DNA of 45,872 bases from Streptomyces adustus (GCF_009377175.1 NZ_VJZD01000051.1:1-45872); one strand, 5' to 3'; positions 33,425-41,867 are shown, numbered from the stretch's first letter. A program made the numbers and translations. Notes: a model not told the origin generated them from the letters alone.

Positions 33425-34609
33425 TCAGAGCAGGCCGTGACGGGGCGGCAGGGTGCCGTTGAGCACGTACCGGCCGATGTGCTGGATCTTCCAGCGGGTC
33501 GGGTCGTGCAGGGTGTGGGTGCGGGCGTCCCGCCAGTGCCGGTGCAGATTGAGGGCGTCGAGGGCCGATCGGGTGCCGGACACCTCGAAGAGCGCGCCGC
33601 CGACGGTCACCGCGGCCTCGGCCGCACTCACCTTGGCGGCGGCCACGGCGAGGGACGCCTCGGCGGCCGACTCGTCGGTGAGGTGACCGCGGGCCCTGTC
33701 GACAGCGCGGGCCGCTTCGCGCAGGAGCGCCCGCGACGCCCTTTCCAGCAGGGCGAGTTCACCGAACCGCTGGATCAGCAGCGGGTCCTCGGCGGCGGTG
33801 TCGAGCCCGCTCTCGAACCAGGGCCGGCTCTTCGTCCGTACGAACTCCGCCGCCTCGGCCAGTGCCCCCTGGGCGATCCCCACGTCGATGGCGGCATGCA
33901 GCAACTGCGCTGTCGCTCCGTGTAGTTGGGGTCCCTGGAAGGTCAGGTGGTGGGGCAGCACCCGGTCGGCGGGCACCGTGACTGCGTCCAGGCGCACCGT
34001 GCCGCTCGCGGTCGTCCGCTGTCCCATGCCGTCCCAGTCGTCGATCACCGTGAGCCCGTCGGCGTCCCGGGGAACGTAGGCGACATGCGGACGGTCGTCC
34101 TCGGCCAGGGCGAGGACGGGGATCCAGTCGGCGAAGAGAGCACCGGTGCAGTAGTGCTTGACCCCGGTGAGCAGGTGGGAACCGTCGGGCTGGGGCGTGA
34201 GGCGGGTGCGCAGGTCCTGGACGTGCCGGGTGCCCGCCTCGGACTGGGCGTTGCCGAACCGGCGCCCGGCGAGCAGTTCGGCGTGGAAGAACTTCTGCTG
34301 CTCCTCGCTGCCCTGCCGGCGAATGACGCCCGCGTACACGAAGTGGCTCTGCGGGATCTGGGCGAGACTGCCGTCGGCCGAGCCGAGCAGCCGGAAGATC
34401 TCCGCGAGGGTCAGGGCGCTGACGTCGGCGCCGCCGTGTTGCGCGGGTACGGTCACGGCGAGCAGGCCGGAGGCCGACAGCCGTGCCAACTCAACGGTGG
34501 GAAGCCTGCGTTCGCGGTCCCGTTCGGCGGCCCCGGCACGGAACTCGTCGGCGAGGGCCGCGGCGGCGGCGAGGGCTTCGGCGTCGTCGGCGATGACGTG
34601 GGCGGTCAT
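33425..34609 (-). CDS. sfnB: SfnB family acyl-CoA-dehydrogenase-like sulfur acquisition oxidoreductase
   Basis: The 394-residue protein has the acyl-CoA dehydrogenase fold with SfnB-like features: LLGSADGSLAQIPQSHFVYA, GNAQSEAGTRHVQDLRTRLT, GVKHYCTGALFADWIPVLAL and a C-terminal LHRHWRDARTHTLHDPTRWK. SfnB proteins are encoded with SfnG and sulfonate monooxygenases and are needed for growth on organosulfur compounds; their exact reaction is unsettled. The ATG follows the FMN reductase stop by four bases, so the genes are tightly coupled in operon B. Confidence 0.9.
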   Translation of the reverse strand: MTAHVIADDAEALAAAAALADEFRAGAAERDRERRLPTVELARLSASGLLAVTVPAQHGGADVSALTLAEIFRLLGSADGSLAQIPQSHFVYAGVIRRQGSEEQQKFFHAELLAGRRFGNAQSEAGTRHVQDLRTRLTPQPDGSHLLTGVKHYCTGALFADWIPVLALAEDDRPHVAYVPRDADGLTVIDDWDGMGQRTTASGTVRLDAVTVPADRVLPHHLTFQGPQLHGATAQLLHAAIDVGIAQGALAEAAEFVRTKSRPWFESGLDTAAEDPLLIQRFGELALLERASRALLREAARAVDRARGHLTDESAAEASLAVAAAKVSAAEAAVTVGGALFEVSGTRSALDALNLHRHWRDARTHTLHDPTRWKIQHIGRYVLNGTLPPRHGLL

Positions 34610-34613
34610 CGGG

Positions 34614-35168
34614 TCAGGCCGCCGTGCTCAGGGCGGGCCGGCCTCCGAGTGCGGCCGAGAACTGGTCGACGATCGGGGACAGGGCTTCGACGACCGCCGG
34701 TGCGAGGGCGAGGGTGCCGTCCTCGCGGACGGTGATGTCCTTGTCGAGGGTGAACCAGCCCTGGACGATGTGGGCGGCGCCCATCGAGGTCAGGACCGGG
34801 CGCAGTGCGTAGTCGATGGCGAGCACGTGGGCGACGGAGCCGCCGGTGGCCAGCGGCAGCACGGTCTTGCCGGCGAGCGCGTACTGCGGGAGCAGGTCCA
34901 GCAGCGCCTTGAGGACACCGGAGTACGAGGCCTTGTAGACCGGGGTGCCGACGACGAGTCCGTCGGCTCGGGCGAACAGTTCGGCGGCCTCGACGATCGC
35001 GGGGTGGCGCGGGTCCGCGCCCAGCAGCGCCTGGGCGGGGATGGTGCGGACGTCGAGCGGGACGACGTCGTGGCCCTGGGCGATCAGCTGCTGGTCCAGG
35101 TGGCGCAGCAGACGACCGGTGCGGGAGGACGCGGAGGGGCTGCCGGAGACGGACAGGACGGTGGCCAT
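34614..35168 (-). CDS. NAD(P)H-dependent FMN reductase (SsuE/MsuE type)
   Basis: The 184-residue flavodoxin-fold protein starts TVLSVSGSPSASSRTGRLLR and has ADGLVVGTPVYKASYSGVLK and TVLPLATGGSVAHVLAIDYA. These are the features of SsuE/MsuE reductases, which supply reduced FMN to two-component monooxygenases. AGAGG lies six bases before ATG 35168. In operon B it should serve SfnG and SsuD directly, and it may also feed the four LLM enzymes of operon A, which has no reductase of its own. Confidence 0.92.
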   Translation of the reverse strand: MATVLSVSGSPSASSRTGRLLRHLDQQLIAQGHDVVPLDVRTIPAQALLGADPRHPAIVEAAELFARADGLVVGTPVYKASYSGVLKALLDLLPQYALAGKTVLPLATGGSVAHVLAIDYALRPVLTSMGAAHIVQGWFTLDKDITVREDGTLALAPAVVEALSPIVDQFSAALGGRPALSTAA

Positions 35169-35254
35169 GAGGTGCCTCTTTCTGGGAGCCGGGACGCCCG
35201 TAACGGATGGGTGCCCGGAGGGGAGGGAAGCGGGGGCTCTCTCGCGGGATGCCG

Positions 35255-36376
35255 TCAGACGAGAGCGGACTCGGACTCTGTTTCCGCGTCGGGGAGTTGG
35301 GCTTCCAGCTCGCGTACGAGAGGAAGCACGTGGCGGCCGAAGTACACGACCTCCTCGTGGTAGTGCAGGAAGCCGAGCAGGAGGAGGTCGACGCCGAGCC
35401 TCTTGTAGGCAACAATGCGCTGCGCGATCTGCTCGGGGGTGCCGATCAGTCCGGTGCGGAAGCCGTCGTTGTACTGGACGAGGTCCTCGAACCCGGAGTC
35501 CTGCCACATGCCCTTGCCGTCGGCGGTGGACCGGCCGGCCTGCTTCACCGCGGCTCCGAAGCCCTCGACCGCCTCGGTGTCGGCCTTGGCGACGATCTCG
35601 CGCAGGGTGTCGCGGGCCTCGGCCTCGGTGTCGCGGGCGATGAGGAAGCCGTTGAGGCCGAACTTCGGCGCCTGGCGACCGGCTCGGGCCGCCGACGCGC
35701 GTACGTCCTCGATCTGCTCGGCGACTCCGTCGAAGTCCTTGCCGTTGGAGAAGTACCAGTCGGAGACCCGGCCTGCCATCGCGCGGGCGGCGGTGGAGTT
35801 GCCGCCCTGGAAGATCTCCGGGTGCGGTCGCTCGGGGGTGTTCAGCGGCTTGGGCTTGAGGGAGAAGTCCCGCAACCGGTAGAAGTCACCCGCGAGTTCG
35901 GCGCGGTCCTCGGTCCAGATCTGGCGCAGGGCGCGGATGAACTCCTCGGCGCGACGGTAGCGTTCGTCGTGCTCCAGCCAGGGTTCGCCGAGTGCGGTGA
36001 ACTCGTCCTTGAACCAGCCGGACACGACGTTCACGGCGAAGCGGCCGCTGGAGAGATGGTCGGCTGTGGCACCGAGCTTGGCGAGGACTCCGGGGTGCCA
36101 GAGGCCGGGGTGCACGGCGGCGATGACCTTCAGACGCTGGGTGGCGAGCAGCAGGGCGAGGCTGAAGCTGGTCGACTCGTGCTGGTACTCGGCGCCGTAA
36201 CTGGCCATGTACCGGACCTGGCTGAGCGCGTATTCAAAGCCGTTGTTCTCGGCGAGGACGGCGAGTTCACGATTGTATTCGTACCCCCAGTCGGTGCGTT
36301 GCTCGATCCTGCTGGTGACGAGGCCACCGCTGACGTTGGGGACCCAGTAGGCGAATTTCACGGGCGCTGCGGACAT
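35255..36376 (-). CDS. sfnG: Dimethyl sulfone monooxygenase SfnG
   Basis: The 373-residue LLM enzyme starts VKFAYWVPNVSGGLVTSRIE, nearly the family signature of Pseudomonas SfnG, and keeps YALSQVRYMASYGAEYQHES, NVVSGWFKDEFTALGEPWLE and LGFLHYHEEVVYFGRHVLPL. SfnG uses reduced FMN and O2 to turn dimethyl sulfone into methanesulfinate and formaldehyde. AGGAG precedes ATG 36376. It is the first enzyme gene of operon B, 155 bases after a cysteine leader peptide. With SsuD it allows sulfone sulfur to be used. Confidence 0.92.
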   Translation of the reverse strand: MSAAPVKFAYWVPNVSGGLVTSRIEQRTDWGYEYNRELAVLAENNGFEYALSQVRYMASYGAEYQHESTSFSLALLLATQRLKVIAAVHPGLWHPGVLAKLGATADHLSSGRFAVNVVSGWFKDEFTALGEPWLEHDERYRRAEEFIRALRQIWTEDRAELAGDFYRLRDFSLKPKPLNTPERPHPEIFQGGNSTAARAMAGRVSDWYFSNGKDFDGVAEQIEDVRASAARAGRQAPKFGLNGFLIARDTEAEARDTLREIVAKADTEAVEGFGAAVKQAGRSTADGKGMWQDSGFEDLVQYNDGFRTGLIGTPEQIAQRIVAYKRLGVDLLLLGFLHYHEEVVYFGRHVLPLVRELEAQLPDAETESESALV

Positions 36377-36490
36377 TGCGTGACTCCTGCTGCGGAATTG
36401 TTTTCGGGCACGCCGGAATCGATGGACGCGCACGGGAACACAAAGAGGCCGTGAACGGATGCACCGGCGTCACGACGGGCCTACCGGGCT

Positions 36491-36503
36491 GCCTGATTCA
36501 GGC
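36491..36503 (-). promoter_or_regulatory. Weak hairpin between leader peptide 3 and sfnG
   Basis: GCCTG-ATT-CAGGC is a 5-bp stem, 28 bases past the leader stop. It is short and might be part of a larger attenuator fold; on its own it is weak evidence. Confidence 0.25.
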
Positions 36504-36531
36504 GGTGCAGGGAGAGATGGCGGCGGAGAGG

Positions 36532-36615
36532 TCAGGCCGCGGCGCAACAGGAGGCGCTGGCGACACGTGCGAGGTCGACGTGGCGTCGCCGCGTGAGGTC
36601 CAGTCGCATCTTCAT
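36532..36615 (-). CDS. Cysteine leader peptide 3 (upstream of sfnG)
   Basis: The 27-codon frame starts MKMRLDLT and ends RRRHVDLARVASASCCAAA. This is the classic RRHVDLxRVxSAxC leader-peptide signature found before streptomycete sulfur genes, here with two adjacent Cys codons. No Shine-Dalgarno precedes the ATG. A TTGACG/CACCAT promoter would place the transcript start at or next to the ATG, so translation may be leaderless, as reported for polycysteine leader ORFs in mycobacteria. The sfnG start is 155 bases after its stop. It should make operon B cysteine-responsive. Confidence 0.85.
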   Translation of the reverse strand: MKMRLDLTRRRHVDLARVASASCCAAA

Positions 36616-36622
36616 GCCGTCG

Positions 36623-36652
36623 ATGGTGGCAGCCGGTGCCGAACATCGTCAA
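36623..36652 (-). promoter_or_regulatory. Candidate promoter of operon B
   Basis: On the minus strand TTGACG (36647-36652) and CACCAT (36623-36628) are separated by 18 bases. The -10 lies eight bases before the leader ATG, so the mRNA would begin at or beside it. The -10 is a weak match. Confidence 0.4.
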
Positions 36653-36752
36653 GGAAAACCCGACCGTTCTCGCATCGCGGACCATTGCATTTCACGAAGG
36701 TGTGACAGGGAAACCCTTGAACATGCTCCGTACGCCGACGCATTCTGCCGGG

Positions 36753-37667
36753 ATGCGGACCGAACAGCTGGAATACATCACGGCCGTGACCCGGCTCGGC
36801 TCACTGCGCAGGGCGGCCGACGAACTCAGACTTTCACAGCCCGCGTTGAGCGAGACGGTGCGAAATCTGGAACGGGAACTGGGCGTCGACCTGCTGGAGC
36901 GCAAGCGCACCGGGGCGACGATGAGCGCGGCGGGGCAGGAGCTGATGCCGCACATCGTGAGCGTGCTGGAGGCGGTGGACCGGCTGCGGTCCGCGGCGGG
37001 CGAGCAGCACCGCCTCAGCCGGTTGGTGCGCGTCGGCACGGTGAACGCCGCGACCGTGTCCCTGCTCATCCCGGTGCTTCGCAGGTTCCGGGCGACGCAT
37101 CCGCTGACCCAGGTGGAGGTGGTGGGCGCACGGCAGACCGAGATCCAACGAGGCCTCACCGAGGGCGGTTTCGATCTGGGCCTGGTCAACCATCTCGACG
37201 GCGACGACCTGCCCGCCGGCTTCGAGACCACCCAGCTGCTGTGCGGACGGCCGGTGGTGTGCGTACGGCCGGACCGGCCGCTGGCGGCCCTGGCGGAGGT
37301 GTCGGTGGACGAACTGCTCACCGAGCCGCTGATCGCGATGCGCACCGGCTATGTGATGCACCGCTATGTGCACCGGTTGCTGGCGGGCCGGGCCCCGGCC
37401 ATCTCGTACTCGACCGACGGCGCGGAGATGGGCAAGCTGATGGTCGCGGAGGGGCTCGGGGTGACCGTGCTGCCCGACTTCAGTGTGCTCGGCGACCCGC
37501 TGGAGCGCAGCGGCGCGATCGTGTGCCGCCCGCTGGCCGGCGACTCCGCCCGGGTGCTGCTGATGCTGCAACGCCGACGGGCGGAGTCCGTGCCACGAGC
37601 GGCCGGGGAGCTGCACGAGACGTTCGTGCACCGGGCCCGCGAACTCATGCGCGACGTAGGTCAGTAG
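36753..37667 (+). CDS. LysR family transcriptional regulator of the sulfur operon (proposed)
   Basis: The 304-residue protein has an N-terminal LysR helix-turn-helix (LEYITAVTRLGSLRRAADEL, RLSQPALSETVRNLERELGV) and a C-terminal co-inducer domain (VRVGTVNAATVSLLIPVLRR, then LVNHLDGDDLPAGF). It is divergent from leader peptide 3 and sfnG across about 137 bases. Sulfonate and sulfone genes in many bacteria are controlled by LysR proteins such as CysB, Cbl and SsuR, so this is a good candidate regulator. ATG 36753 is chosen by family alignment; ATG 36723 is possible. No strong ribosome-binding site. Confidence 0.9.
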   Translation: MRTEQLEYITAVTRLGSLRRAADELRLSQPALSETVRNLERELGVDLLERKRTGATMSAAGQELMPHIVSVLEAVDRLRSAAGEQHRLSRLVRVGTVNAATVSLLIPVLRRFRATHPLTQVEVVGARQTEIQRGLTEGGFDLGLVNHLDGDDLPAGFETTQLLCGRPVVCVRPDRPLAALAEVSVDELLTEPLIAMRTGYVMHRYVHRLLAGRAPAISYSTDGAEMGKLMVAEGLGVTVLPDFSVLGDPLERSGAIVCRPLAGDSARVLLMLQRRRAESVPRAAGELHETFVHRARELMRDVGQ

Positions 37668-37778
37668 CGGGTCATGACACCGTGGCAGTCCGGATATGGA
37701 CAGCGCGGGCGGCCACGGCAGTGGCGGCGCAACCTTCCCCGTCCGCCGCGAGTCGAACTCCCGGGCAGGGAGGCGCAG

Positions 37779-38471
37779 ATGGGCAGGACCTGGGATGCCG
37801 GGCGACGAGCCCGGGGACTGGCGGCCTTGGCGCTGCTCGCCTTCCTCGGCGGAGTCGCCGTGCTCGCGCTGCCGTATCGGAGCAGCCTTGCCACCGTGCG
37901 GTCCTACGAAGCCGCGTCACAGACCCGGGGCATCCCTGCCGTGGTCAAGGAGCTGGAGAACCACTCCAATGGCCGAGGCGGCCACTACTGGGTCGAGGTC
38001 ACGGGCCCCCCTTCCGTATCCGGCCGGATCGACCTCGACGACTCCGGACCCGTGCTGTCGAGGCTGCACAAGGGCGACCGCATCGGGGTGGTCGTCTGGC
38101 ACGGCCACCGCACCGACATCACCTTCCGCGGGCACGTCCAGCAGACGACGGACTCACCGACGAAGTATCCAGCCCTCTACCTGGGCAGCGGTCTGACCCT
38201 GCTGGGCGGCGGGGTGCTCGCGCTGTACTGCGCCGACCGACTGCGCCGTGGCACGCACGAGTCGGACGAGTCCAGCGTCTTCGACGAGTTCCCGCTCACC
38301 GGCAGGCTGATCGTCGGAGCTTGCGTGGTCACGGTCGTCGCCGGCCTCGTCACGGTCGACGCACACGAGAGCGACCCGCTCGACTTCGTCGGCACCTGGA
38401 TCCTCTTCGCCCTCGTCGGCCTGGCCGTGTGGGCGGTGAGGCGCCGGATCCGCAAGTGGTGGCTCGACTGA
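37779..38471 (+). CDS. Hypothetical membrane protein
   Basis: The 230-residue protein has transmembrane segments near residues 13-33 (GLAALALLAFLGGVAVLALP), 132-148 (ALYLGSGLTLLGGGVLALYC), 175-193 (LIVGACVVTVVAGLVTV) and 204-221 (GTWILFALVGLAVWAV). An extracytoplasmic loop of about 95 residues sits between the first and second. AGGGAGG precedes the ATG. I do not recognise the family. It follows the LysR gene by 110 bases on the same strand. Confidence 0.75.
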   Translation: MGRTWDAGRRARGLAALALLAFLGGVAVLALPYRSSLATVRSYEAASQTRGIPAVVKELENHSNGRGGHYWVEVTGPPSVSGRIDLDDSGPVLSRLHKGDRIGVVVWHGHRTDITFRGHVQQTTDSPTKYPALYLGSGLTLLGGGVLALYCADRLRRGTHESDESSVFDEFPLTGRLIVGACVVTVVAGLVTVDAHESDPLDFVGTWILFALVGLAVWAVRRRIRKWWLD

Positions 38472-38562
38472 CCGTCCCGGCGCAGGCCGATCGTCCGGCG
38501 ACGGAACGGGCCGGACGGCTGCACGCGGGTACGTCCGTGCGCGCCCCGGGAAGGACTGGCGC

Positions 38563-39144
38563 ATGCAGACGGACTACTTCGCCCAGGACCCCCGCACGAA
38601 CCTCCAGCGCATGCAGGCAGGCGATCTCTACGTCGCGGACGATCCGGAGATCGGCCGTCGCCAGCAGCGCGCCGTCCGCCTGGCCGCCCGTTTCCAGGCC
38701 GCCTACGTCGAGGACGCCGACGCCGCCCAGCCGCTGCTGCGCGAACTGCTCGGATCCTTCGGTGACGGGGCCCATCTGCGTCCGCCGCTGTATGTCGACT
38801 ACGGCAGCAACATCAGCGTCGGGGCGCGCACCTTCGTCAATTACAACCTCACGGCGCTGGACGTCGCGGCCATCACCATCGGCGAGGACTGTCAGATCGG
38901 CCCGGGTGTCCAGTTGCTGACCCCGACCCATCCGTTGGAGCCGCAGCCACGGCGCGACAAGCTCGAAGCGGCCCGTCCGATCGTCGTCGGCGACAACGTG
39001 TGGATCGGCGGCGGCGCCATCGTCCTGCCCGGAGTCACCATCGGGGACAACTCCGTCATCGGCGCCGGCGCCGTCGTCACCAAGGAGGTACCCGCGAACG
39101 TCGTCGCCGTCGGCAATCCCGCCCGCGTGGTACGCAGCCTATGA
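38563..39144 (+). CDS. Maltose/galactoside O-acetyltransferase family protein (left-handed beta-helix)
   Basis: The 193-residue protein has an N-terminal Maa-type helix region (YFAQDPRTNLQRMQAGDLYV) and then hexapeptide repeats (ISVGARTFVNYNLTALDVAA, ITIGEDCQIGPGVQLLTPTH, VVGDNVWIGGGAIVLPGVTI). The His in LTPTHPLEP is the usual catalytic base. Such enzymes acetylate sugar hydroxyls with acetyl-CoA. It starts about 90 bases after the membrane protein gene. Specific sugar unknown. Confidence 0.9.
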   Translation: MQTDYFAQDPRTNLQRMQAGDLYVADDPEIGRRQQRAVRLAARFQAAYVEDADAAQPLLRELLGSFGDGAHLRPPLYVDYGSNISVGARTFVNYNLTALDVAAITIGEDCQIGPGVQLLTPTHPLEPQPRRDKLEAARPIVVGDNVWIGGGAIVLPGVTIGDNSVIGAGAVVTKEVPANVVAVGNPARVVRSL

Positions 39145-39216
39145 GGCGTCCGGCACGGTCACGGAATCCACCGGCCGGGCGTCGCGCCCCGCGTCCTTCC
39201 GGACGGGGGTGCCTCC

Positions 39217-40062
39217 TCAGACCGCCCGCAAGGCTCCGGGGCGGCGGCCGGTGAGGCGGTCGAGTGCGGCGGCGCTCGCCTCGTCGGCCGGTAGATGAAC
39301 GAGGAGCTGCTGGTCGTCGTCGGGCAGGCCGAGCGTTTCGTACGTCAGCCGTACCTCCCCCACCTGCGGGTGGACCATGCGCACCGGCCCGTTCGCCCGC
39401 GGCAGCCCCGGCAGCGTCTGTACCCGGCCGGTGAACGGCGTCCCGCAGGACACCGTCAACTCGTCCATCAGTGTGCCGACATGGGCGTCGGTCCGCCCCG
39501 GGCCCTGCTTGAGTGCAGCGACCTGTTCGTCGGCGACCGTGTCCCAGTCCGGGTAGACCGTGCGCGCCCGCGGGTCGGAGAAGACGAACCGGGCGAGGCT
39601 GGGCCGGACTCCGTCCAGCAGGCCGAGCGGTTCGGCCAGCCGTCGGTAACCGTCGGTGCAGGCCAGGATCTCGCTCAGCCGGTTCACCAGCACGGCGGGC
39701 GCCGGTTCCAGCCGCTCCAGCAGCGCCCGTACCGTGGCCCTGACCGCCCTGTTCGGTCCCGCCTCGCCCCGGCAGCTGAAGCCGGGGTCGGCCCCCTTGG
39801 CGAGCCGGTGCAGATGCACTCGTTCACCGGGGGTGAGCAGCAGCGCGTCCGCCAGGGCCGCCAGCACCTGCGTCGAGGGTCTGCGGTCCCGTCCCTGTTC
39901 CAGCCTGGTGACGTACTCGACGCTCATTCCGGCGAGCGTCGCCACTTCCGCGCGGCGCAGTCCCGGCGTACGACGGCGCGGCCCGGTGGGCAGTCCCACC
40001 TCGGCCGGTGTGACGGCTTCCCGGCGCAGTCGCAGGAAGAGGCCGAGCTCGCTGTCGCTCAT
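39217..40062 (-). CDS. XRE-type regulator with MmyB-like ligand-binding domain
   Basis: The 281-residue protein starts with a helix-turn-helix (RRRTPGLRRAEVATLAGMSV, then EYVTRLEQGRDRRPSTQVLA), typical of the actinobacterial MmyB-like group. A PAS-like MmyB ligand-binding domain follows (AVLVNRLSEILACTDGYRRL, PDWDTVADEQVAALKQGPGR). Family members bind fatty acids or related ligands and control a divergent oxidoreductase. That matches the FMN reductase gene starting 152 bases away on the other strand. No strong ribosome-binding site before ATG 40062. Confidence 0.9.
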   Translation of the reverse strand: MSDSELGLFLRLRREAVTPAEVGLPTGPRRRTPGLRRAEVATLAGMSVEYVTRLEQGRDRRPSTQVLAALADALLLTPGERVHLHRLAKGADPGFSCRGEAGPNRAVRATVRALLERLEPAPAVLVNRLSEILACTDGYRRLAEPLGLLDGVRPSLARFVFSDPRARTVYPDWDTVADEQVAALKQGPGRTDAHVGTLMDELTVSCGTPFTGRVQTLPGLPRANGPVRMVHPQVGEVRLTYETLGLPDDDQQLLVHLPADEASAAALDRLTGRRPGALRAV

Positions 40063-40214
40063 TGCTCGAACGTAGCACCGGCGGCCCCGGCTGATCGTGG
40101 CCCTGTCCCTACCACCCTCCGCCCGGCCTCCCTCGACGGCCGCCCGTCGGACACCGTGGAGCGCACGCCCCGGTCCGGGGCGGCGCCGACCACTTCGTAG
40201 GAGCAGCCACAGCC

Positions 40215-40820
40215 ATGTCCAGTGCACGACTGAATCTCGCGGTGATCGTAGGCAGTGTCCGGGAGGGCCGTTTCGGTCCGGTGGTGGCCGACTGGTTCGT
40301 CGAACAGGCCAAGCGGCACGACGAGTTCACGATCAGCCTGATCGATCTGGCGGACGTCGACCTCCCGCTCGCACTGCCGCCCACACCGCCGGCCCTCCAG
40401 CCCGAACTGCCGCGCCCCGAGGGCATGGCCGAACTGACCCGGCGGCTCGACGCAGCCGACGCGGTCGTCATCGTGACGCCCGACTACAACCGCAGTTTCC
40501 CGGCCTCCCTCAAGACCGCCATCGACTGGCACTACACCCAGTGGAAGGCCAAGCCGATCGGCTTCGTCGGCTACAGCGGTCTCAGCGGCGGCCTGCTGGC
40601 GATCGAGCAACTGCGCCAGGTCTTCAACGAGTTGCACGCCCACACCGTGCGCGACTACGTCAGCTTCCCCAGCTACTACCTCCTGTTCTCCCCCGACGGC
40701 ACGCTGCGGGAACCGCACGGTCCCGAGAGCGCCGCCAGGGCCATGCTCGACCAGCTGCTCTGGTGGGGTTCGGTGCTGCACGACGCCCGCCGCGACCGTC
40801 CGCAGACCGCGGACCGGTAG
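40215..40820 (+). CDS. NAD(P)H-dependent FMN/quinone reductase
   Basis: The 201-residue flavodoxin-like protein has LNLAVIVGSVREGRFGPVVA, AVVIVTPDYNRSFPASLKTA and KPIGFVGYSGLSGGLLAIEQ, the FMN-binding motifs of the azoreductase/FMN-reductase group. It reduces FMN or quinones with NAD(P)H. GGAG lies 12 bases upstream of the ATG. It is divergent from the MmyB-like regulator and is probably its target. It could also assist the sulfur monooxygenases, but the local reductase in operon B makes that unnecessary. Confidence 0.9.
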   Translation: MSSARLNLAVIVGSVREGRFGPVVADWFVEQAKRHDEFTISLIDLADVDLPLALPPTPPALQPELPRPEGMAELTRRLDAADAVVIVTPDYNRSFPASLKTAIDWHYTQWKAKPIGFVGYSGLSGGLLAIEQLRQVFNELHAHTVRDYVSFPSYYLLFSPDGTLREPHGPESAARAMLDQLLWWGSVLHDARRDRPQTADR

Positions 40821-40896
40821 GGCCGTTCAGCGGCTTTTCAGCAGCCTTTTCGGCGCGGGCCCGGGTCGCGAGCGAGGCTCGGGCTCGGGGCGCGGC

Positions 40897-40920
40897 ATCG
40901 GGATCGGGATCGGGATCGGG
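40897..40920. repeat. Short tandem repeat (ATCGGG)4
   Basis: Four perfect ATCGGG units follow a run of GGCTCGGG-like sequence. They lie in the 150-base gap between the FMN reductase and SDR ends. The tract is probably length-variable between strains. Confidence 0.7.
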
Positions 40921-40970
40921 ATACGAGCAGGGCTTGAGCCGGGGCGACCCGTCGCGCGCGTTCGAGTTGC

Positions 40971-41783
40971 TCACCGCGGGGCCGACGCGAGGAAGCGGCC
41001 GGCTTCCTCGATCCCGCGGACGCTCTCGTACGAGCCGCCGCCGTCGCACGGGATCACCGCACCGGAGATGTAGGCGGCCGCCGAGGACGACAGGAACATC
41101 GCCAGGTCGGCGATCTCCTCCTTCGTGCCGAACCGGCCCAGCGGAACCGTCTTGACCGACCTGTCGCCGTCCGGGTCGTCTCCCGGCGACAGCCGGGCCA
41201 GACCCTCCGTGCCGGCGATCGGGCCCGGCGCGATCGCGTTCACGCGGATCCCCTTGCCGCCCCACTCCAGCGCGAGCACCCGGGTCAGCTGGTCCACTCC
41301 CGCCTTCGCGGCGCAGACATGGGCCTGGTAGCGCACGGGGATCACCGCCTGCGGCGCGGTGATGTTGATGACCGAGGCACCCGGTGCGAGGTGCTCGAAC
41401 CCGGCGCGCAGCACATGGAACGTCCCGTTGAGGTCGATGTCCACGACCACCTTGAAGCCGTTGGACGACAGCTCGTTCGCCTCGGCCAGGAAGTTGCCGG
41501 CCGCCCCCGAGACCAGGACGTCGACCGGCCCGAACTCCGAGCGCACCGCGCCGAAGACCGCTTCGACCGACCCCGGGTCGCGCACATCGGCCACGAAGCC
41601 GCGTACCGGGTTCCCGTGTGCGCCGAGCCGCTGGACGGCCGCGTCGACGTTGGCCTGCTTGCGGCTGGCCACCGCGACGGCAGCGCCCCGCGCGGCGAAC
41701 GCCTCGGCGATGGCCAGGTTGATGCCGGACGTACCGCCGAACACCACCACCGTCCTGCCGCTGAAGTCGAACCGGATGTCCAT
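40971..41783 (-). CDS. Dienoyl-CoA-reductase-like SDR family oxidoreductase
   Basis: The 270-residue SDR has FGGTSGINLAI near the N-terminus, VSGAAGNFLAEANELSSNGF in place of NNAG, and ITAPQAVIPVRYQAHVCAAK. The usual Tyr four residues before Lys160 is Val156. The SGAAGNFL and AHVCAAKAG motifs are those of 2,4-dienoyl-CoA reductases, whose active site differs from classical SDRs. GAAGGAGAG precedes the ATG. It is divergent from an enoyl-CoA hydratase gene, suggesting a shared acyl-CoA pathway. Substrate not certain. Confidence 0.88.
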   Translation of the reverse strand: MDIRFDFSGRTVVVFGGTSGINLAIAEAFAARGAAVAVASRKQANVDAAVQRLGAHGNPVRGFVADVRDPGSVEAVFGAVRSEFGPVDVLVSGAAGNFLAEANELSSNGFKVVVDIDLNGTFHVLRAGFEHLAPGASVINITAPQAVIPVRYQAHVCAAKAGVDQLTRVLALEWGGKGIRVNAIAPGPIAGTEGLARLSPGDDPDGDRSVKTVPLGRFGTKEEIADLAMFLSSSAAAYISGAVIPCDGGGSYESVRGIEEAGRFLASAPR

Positions 41784-41867
41784 GCGCGTCTCTCCTTCGC
41801 TGCCGTGACGTCATCGGTCGCTCCGCTCACGGGAGCAGCTGTCACGTGACGGCAGCGTCAATCAACA

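Noticed and set aside
40897..40920. ATCGGG repeat as a protein-coding Pro-Asp tract
   Set aside because: The frame with Pro-Asp repeats is only an upstream or downstream extension of other frames with no start signal; it is treated as intergenic.
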